In this document: one piece after another, positions 60,130 to 64,000 of the stretch
How positions within the stretch are numbered: position 1 is the stretch's first letter
Layout of the letters: each line of letters starts with the position of its first letter
Source: Alistipes communis
GTDB taxonomy: Bacteria; Bacteroidota; Bacteroidia; Bacteroidales; Rikenellaceae
Assembly: GCF_006542665.1 (NCBI RefSeq)
Contig: NZ_AP019735.1
Span: 1-64,000 of the forward strand
DNA length: 64,000 nt
Direction of reading: 5' to 3'
Notes under the pieces: generated by a model
The model's database searches: none
What the model was told of the DNA's origin: nothing
What the model saw: the letters and a program-made list of their open reading frames with translations, nothing else
Made by a program: the position numbers and the translations under genes

Positions 60130-60152
60130 GGGGGGCGGTGGCCCCGCTCCCC
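60130..60152 (+). repeat. Intergenic GC-rich hairpin 2
   Basis: GGGGGCGG pairs with CCGCTCCCC (one bulge) around TGGCC, 18 bases before the next start codon. Confidence 0.6.
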
Positions 60153-60169
60153 TGCAAAAAACAACAGAT

Positions 60170-60634
60170 ATGACACTCAACGAATATATCACCCAAACAG
60201 ACCCGCAACCCGATGTAAAGGTCGTCCTTACAGGGGGTGAATACATACAGCGCGATGCAATCAAAGTAACCCCCTTTTCGGTACAGACGGCCGTAGATAT
60301 TCCGGCGGTTATACAGCGGTATGGTATAAAAGATAATTATATCCGAATCGGAACCGCCCGGCAGTTGTTTACACGACATCCCCAAACAGGCGAACTGCGC
60401 GGAAGCATCTTTTTTCTGCCCGACGATGCCCCGGAGCCGCCCGAACTCACCCGGTTTCTCCGGTTCTTAAAGGCAAACGAAGTTTTTCTCAAACAATGGT
60501 GCGAAGCGCATACCATCCGGGGCGATTTACAGGAATGTAATGCCCGGTTTAGAACAGCATACGCCGAATATCTCAACAGCATAAGGAACACTTATGCCCT
60601 CACGGACGAAGACATTGATTTTTGGCTCTTTTGA
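60170..60634 (+). CDS. Unknown protein of the conjugation-type module, 154 aa
   Basis: A small soluble protein starting TLNEYITQTDPQPDVKVVLT. No motif is recognised. The C-terminal half (FRTAYAEYLNSIRNTYALTD) is helical and ends with an acidic, aromatic tail DEDIDFWLF. It keeps the order of the run and is preceded by hairpin 2 with an A-rich leader. Confidence 0.65.
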   Translation: MTLNEYITQTDPQPDVKVVLTGGEYIQRDAIKVTPFSVQTAVDIPAVIQRYGIKDNYIRIGTARQLFTRHPQTGELRGSIFFLPDDAPEPPELTRFLRFLKANEVFLKQWCEAHTIRGDLQECNARFRTAYAEYLNSIRNTYALTDEDIDFWLF

Positions 60635-60644
60635 ACATTCACCC

Positions 60645-60665
60645 GGGGACGGTAACCCCGTCCCC
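60645..60665 (+). repeat. Intergenic GC-rich hairpin 3
   Basis: A perfect 8-bp stem GGGGACGG/CCGTCCCC around TAACC, followed by ATAAAAACAAACC and the pcfK-like start codon. Confidence 0.7.
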
Positions 60666-60682
60666 CATAAAAACAAACCATC

Positions 60683-61102
60683 ATGGCACAAGAGAATAAA
60701 GCGACCGATTATTTCAAACAGACGATCCAAAGCTATTTACAGCGCCGGGCGCAGGAGGACGAATTGTTCGCACCCCGGTACGCCGACCCGAAGAAGAACA
60801 TCGACGACTGTATAACATTTATCCTCAATTACGTGAAGCAAAGCGGGTGCAACGGCTTCGCGGACGATGAAATCTACTCGCTCGCCCTGCACTACTACGA
60901 CGAGGACGACATCGACATCGGCAAGCCCCTCACTAATTGTAAAGTTGTGGTGAACCATACTATCGAACTCTCCGAAGCGGAGAAAGCCGAAGCACGGCGC
61001 CAAGCCATGCAAAAAGCAACGGACGAAGCCTACCGGAAAATTACGCAGGGTAAAAACAAGACCAAGAAGACCGAAACAACCACCCAGTCATCACTATTTT
61101 AA
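60683..61102 (+). CDS. PcfK-like protein
   Basis: A 139-residue protein of the PcfK family, found next to pcfJ in Bacteroidetes conjugative elements and named after a gene of enterococcal plasmid pCF10. Visible family segments are DYFKQTIQSYLQRRAQEDEL, NIDDCITFILNYVKQSGCNG (with the F-x-D-D-E-I-Y that follows) and VVVNHTIELSEAEKAEARRQ. The C-terminus is basic and ends QSSLF, which looks like a sliding-clamp-binding peptide (QxxLF); that last point is inference. It is 11 bases upstream of the PcfJ-like gene. Confidence 0.85.
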   Translation: MAQENKATDYFKQTIQSYLQRRAQEDELFAPRYADPKKNIDDCITFILNYVKQSGCNGFADDEIYSLALHYYDEDDIDIGKPLTNCKVVVNHTIELSEAEKAEARRQAMQKATDEAYRKITQGKNKTKKTETTTQSSLF

Positions 61103-61113
61103 TTCGATACACC

Positions 61114-62388
61114 ATGAAACCGAGAAATAAATTCCAACAGAAAGCAGTCGAAGCAAGCAAGAAACTGCCACCGCTGACCCCGGCACAGGAACGCTGGGCC
61201 TACACAAAAGTTATCGAATCGGTAGGCCAGCGCACGAGAAAAGGTGTCGTTACCTGCCTCGACTGTGGCAAGGTGTTCCACAACGATACCAAACAGCAAT
61301 ATTGCACCTGTCCCGCCTGCGGAACACGCCTGCGGATAGAAAATACTCGCAGGCAGAAATTCCAGCAACGGGAATACGTTACCTATATAACCGCTTGCGA
61401 CGGGATGCAGGTCGTGCGGGTGTTTATGGTGAATTATTATGCCAAAGTCGGACGACCGCTGAACCGCTTTTGCCACGAAGTCATGCAACGTTGGATAGCC
61501 CCCGACGGCAAATACTGCACACTCGCCCGGAGCCGGGTATGGGGAACGATATATTACGATCTGTGGATTTATTCGTCCGATTTGGAACTGCACGGCGAAT
61601 CGTGGGTATATGACAAGATTTACACGGACGATATATACCCTCGTATGAAACTCATCCCCGAACTGAAACGAACGGGATATAAGGGTGGATTGTACGGTCA
61701 GAACCCTACGACCTTATTCCGTGTCCTGCTTTCGGATAACCGGGCGGAATCCCTGCTCAAAATGGGGCAAGACTGCCTATTACAACTGTATTTGAATGAT
61801 AGCGGTCGGAGATTCGACAAATATTGGCCGAGTATCCGTATCGCCGTCCGCAACGGCTATAAAATCACGGATGCAACGACATGGTGCGACTATATAGACG
61901 CTTTGCGAACATTGGGCAAAGACCTGCACAGCCCCAAATATGTGTGCCCCGCAGACCTTGAACGGGAACATGACCGCTGTATAGCCAAAATCGCCCGCAG
62001 GGAAGCCGAACGGGAAATAGCCGAAAACCTCTCCGCACATTTTCAGAAAGAGTGCGCCTACCATAGAGCCAAAGCCAAATTCTTCGGCCTTGCGTTTTCG
62101 GACGGACAGATCGTCGTTCGGGTGTTGGAGAGTGTGAAAGAAATCATCATGGAGGGAAAGGCCATGCACCATTGCGTCGGCACGAACGAATACTATAAAA
62201 AAGCCGATTCGCTTATTTTTTCGGCAACCATTGACGGTAAACGCATCGAAACCGTAGAAGTATCCCTCTCCCAACTCAAAGTTATTCAAAGCCGGGGTGT
62301 ATGCAACAAACAAACGGAGTACCACGACAAAATCGTGCAGCTTGTAAATGACAATATGCTCCTTATCCAAAAGCGCATTGCCGCCTAA
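61114..62388 (+). CDS. PcfJ-like protein, first copy
   Basis: A 424-residue protein of the PcfJ family. It has a zinc-ribbon-like N-terminal part (VVTCLDCGKVF and CTCPACGTRL) and the typical C-terminal region: VRVLESVKEIIMEGKAMHHC followed by VGTNEYYKKADSLIFSA, then GKRIETVEVSLSQLKVIQSR. The His-His-Cys-Val motif and the last part are the family signature. The function is not known; the family sits in conjugative and related elements. A paralogue follows 25 bases downstream. Confidence 0.87.
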   Translation: MKPRNKFQQKAVEASKKLPPLTPAQERWAYTKVIESVGQRTRKGVVTCLDCGKVFHNDTKQQYCTCPACGTRLRIENTRRQKFQQREYVTYITACDGMQVVRVFMVNYYAKVGRPLNRFCHEVMQRWIAPDGKYCTLARSRVWGTIYYDLWIYSSDLELHGESWVYDKIYTDDIYPRMKLIPELKRTGYKGGLYGQNPTTLFRVLLSDNRAESLLKMGQDCLLQLYLNDSGRRFDKYWPSIRIAVRNGYKITDATTWCDYIDALRTLGKDLHSPKYVCPADLEREHDRCIAKIARREAEREIAENLSAHFQKECAYHRAKAKFFGLAFSDGQIVVRVLESVKEIIMEGKAMHHCVGTNEYYKKADSLIFSATIDGKRIETVEVSLSQLKVIQSRGVCNKQTEYHDKIVQLVNDNMLLIQKRIAA

Positions 62389-62413
62389 TTCATCAATCCG
62401 AACTATCAAGATT

Positions 62414-63682
62414 ATGCAACCGAGAAATAGTTTTGAACAGCAAATAGAAGAGGCGGGGCGCACGCTCCGCCCCATCTCCGCCCGGCAGATACGGTGGGCG
62501 TTCGACCGATGCGTCGTCCGCTACGGACGCAGGACGACAAAAGGCGTGATAACTTGCACCGAGTGCGGACACGCATGGACGGACAAGACGGCGCGGAAGC
62601 ATTGTATCTGCCCCGCGTGCCATACCCGGCTGACCATAGACGACAACCACCTGCGCCGGATTTACGACACGGCGGACTACGCCCTGTTTATGACCGTCCA
62701 TGACGGGATACAGGTATTACGCTTCGTATATCTGGCCTACTATGTCCGTATCGGAGAAAGGGCGAAATACATTCATTTCGAAGTCGTGCAGCGGTGGATC
62801 GCCCCGGACGGGCGATGCGCCACCCGTGCAAGACTCATAACGAACCGGCCTTTCTACAAGACGTGGGATTATGCAACCTCGTTGGAACTGCGCCCCCATA
62901 AGCCGCTGTATAATATCCATCCCCGTTGTGTTCATCCCCGGCCGCAACTCCTTCCCGAACTGCGAAGAAGCGGTTACAACGGACAGTTTTACCACATATC
63001 CCCGCCGGAAATGTTCTGCGCCCTGCTGCGCGACAGCCATGCCGAAACCCTGCTCAAGATGGGACAGATAGAACTGTTGAAGCACTTTACCGAGAACCCC
63101 CGCACATTGGACGACTACTGGCCGAGTATCCGTATCGTTACCCGCAGCGGGTACGCAATTACCGATGTGGGAATGTGGTGCGACTATATAGACCTATTGC
63201 GCTTTTTCAATAAGGATTTACGCAATGCCAAATATGTGTGCCCCGCCGACCTCAAAGCGGAGCACGACCAATATGTAAGGCGGAAAATGGAATACTTACG
63301 CAAGCAGAAAGAGCAGGAACGCATACGGGAAGCGATGCGCCACGAGCAGGAATACCGGAACGCAAAAGGACATTTTTTCGGCCTCGACCTCACGGACGGC
63401 AAAATCCACGTCCGGGTATTGGAGAGCATCGAGCAGTTCCGGCAAGAAGGCGAAGCCATGCACCATTGCGTCTTTACCAACGAATATTACCGCCGGGACG
63501 ATTCGCTGATCCTCTCGGCCTCGATAGACGGCCAACGGCTCGAAACGGTCGAGGTTTCGCTATCCCGATTGGAGGTGGCGCAGAGCCGGGGCGTATGCAA
63601 CAAGGACAGTCCGTACCACAAGCAGATTATAAAACTCGTTCAGCACAATATGCACCTTATAGAAAATCGACTGACAGCGTAA
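62414..63682 (+). CDS. PcfJ-like protein, second copy
   Basis: A 422-residue paralogue of the preceding gene with the same layout: ITCTECGHAWTD and CICPACHTRL (zinc-ribbon pairs), VRVLESIEQFRQEGEAMHHC followed by VFTNEYYRRDDSLILSA, then RLETVEVSLSRLEVAQSR. The two copies align over their whole length, so this is a tandem duplication that has diverged. Start at 62414; an upstream Met in frame at 62348 overlaps the first copy and is unlikely. Confidence 0.86.
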   Translation: MQPRNSFEQQIEEAGRTLRPISARQIRWAFDRCVVRYGRRTTKGVITCTECGHAWTDKTARKHCICPACHTRLTIDDNHLRRIYDTADYALFMTVHDGIQVLRFVYLAYYVRIGERAKYIHFEVVQRWIAPDGRCATRARLITNRPFYKTWDYATSLELRPHKPLYNIHPRCVHPRPQLLPELRRSGYNGQFYHISPPEMFCALLRDSHAETLLKMGQIELLKHFTENPRTLDDYWPSIRIVTRSGYAITDVGMWCDYIDLLRFFNKDLRNAKYVCPADLKAEHDQYVRRKMEYLRKQKEQERIREAMRHEQEYRNAKGHFFGLDLTDGKIHVRVLESIEQFRQEGEAMHHCVFTNEYYRRDDSLILSASIDGQRLETVEVSLSRLEVAQSRGVCNKDSPYHKQIIKLVQHNMHLIENRLTA

Positions 63683-63709
63683 TCCTAAATCTATCAATAA
63701 TTAGAATCG

Positions 63710-63727
63710 GGGCGGCGAAAGCCGCCC
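63710..63727 (+). repeat. Intergenic GC-rich hairpin 4 (GAAA loop)
   Basis: A perfect 7-bp stem GGGCGGC/GCCGCCC closed by the stable tetraloop GAAA, 14 bases before the next start codon. Confidence 0.75.
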
Positions 63728-63741
63728 ATAACACCCAAACC

Positions 63742-63996
63742 ATGAAAACAGACACGAATAACCAGAACCCGACCTACGAAATCCGGCAGAACGGAAAAGC
63801 CGTACTCCAGTCGGATTGCGAGTTTTCGCTTCCGATGATTTTCAACAACCTTACGGGGCGAAATTTTGCAAAGAAATCGGAATATCACGATTATATCCGA
63901 TTTATCGCTATCAAAGAAATGGGCTTTACCTACGGGGAAATAGAACTTGTCAAAAACGGAGAGGTCGTAGCCAAAGGACATATCACGAAGAAATAA
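63742..63996 (+). CDS. Unknown small protein, 84 aa
   Basis: A short soluble protein: YEIRQNGKAVLQSDCEFSLP at the start and MGFTYGEIELVKNGEVVAKG near the end. It looks like a small beta-rich domain. It follows the second PcfJ-like gene after hairpin 4 and an A-rich leader and ends just before the window edge. No family recognised; its small size and position fit the accessory genes of Bacteroidetes conjugative elements. Confidence 0.65.
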   Translation: MKTDTNNQNPTYEIRQNGKAVLQSDCEFSLPMIFNNLTGRNFAKKSEYHDYIRFIAIKEMGFTYGEIELVKNGEVVAKGHITKK

Positions 63997-64000
63997 AATC

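Larger units (their letters stand above)
43310..64000. mobile_element. Integrated mobile element with defence cargo (left part; right end outside)
   Basis: The block starts with two tyrosine recombinases and two excisionase-type HTH proteins and ends in a PcfK/PcfJ module typical of Bacteroidetes conjugative elements. Base composition changes sharply from the GC-rich backbone to about balanced, with very AT-rich cargo at about 47-48 and 49-57.7 kb. Relaxase, coupling protein and transfer genes are not in the window, so it could be an ICE whose rest lies to the right, or a mobilisable element. The left edge lies between about 42940 and 43290. Confidence 0.75.

Overview
This window is a 64 kb piece of a Bacteroidales chromosome. 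The high-GC backbone, several promoters of the Bacteroidetes type (TTG, about 20 bases, TAnnTTTG), fimbrillin-type lipoproteins, DUF4251/DUF4136 proteins and Bacteroidetes-type tyrosine recombinases all point that way. The GC-rich backbone with a mannitol PTS suggests Alistipes (Rikenellaceae), but that genus call is inference. There is no rRNA and no CRISPR array. One tRNA (Gln, anticodon CTG) is present.

Core region, 1-42.9 kb. It opens with a partial gene, the tRNA and a nucleoside-type MFS transporter. Next come an S1/P1 nuclease and a tandem pair of M3 metallopeptidase lipoproteins, divergent from rsmE. rsmE leads a tightly packed operon that encodes a hydrogenase-4-like membrane complex (hyfB, C, E, F, G and an H/I fusion) followed by a split chromate-transporter pair. 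The membrane subunits look intact. The large subunit lacks the NiFe-binding cysteines and the small subunit lacks most cluster ligands, so this is best read as an energy-converting hydrogenase-related (Ehr) complex rather than a hydrogenase. After that come an rRNA methyltransferase and a U32/RlhA-like protein, then a surface-lipoprotein operon (small acidic peptide, fimbrillin-like lipoprotein, second small acidic peptide, fimbrillin/PI-PLC lipoprotein). These are followed by serS, a 2[4Fe-4S] ferredoxin, a DUF4251 protein, a panC-panD-DUF456-M16 peptidase operon, a dipeptidyl peptidase III lipoprotein, a DUF4136/outer-membrane barrel pair, and a complete mannitol PTS operon (mtlA, HPr, EI, an esterase, mtlD, a glycerophosphodiesterase).

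A promoter-bearing palindromic repeat recurs upstream of U32 (19.9 kb), DPP III (31.7-31.9 kb, three tandem units) and mtlA (42.8-42.9 kb, two to three units). Each functional unit carries TTG or TTTG, 20 bases, TATCTTTG. Stems around the -33 element vary in a compensatory way between copies.

Accessory region, about 43 kb to the window end. This is an integrated mobile element: two tyrosine recombinases, a RhuM-like protein and two excisionase-type HTH proteins at the left, and a PcfK/PcfJ module typical of Bacteroidetes conjugative elements at the right. The right end lies outside the window. Between them is an AT-rich cargo island. It holds a SPARTA immune pair (short prokaryotic Argonaute plus TIR-APAZ), an AAA/DUF4143 ATPase, a Septu-like AAA ATPase plus HNH nuclease pair, a ComF-like phosphoribosyltransferase and two unknown genes. 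A frameshifted, truncated CHC2 primase remnant lies between the two defence loci and may mark where cargo was inserted. Short GC-rich hairpins precede several genes of the conjugation-type module.

All positions were read by eye. No database search was run, so family names rest on motif recognition.
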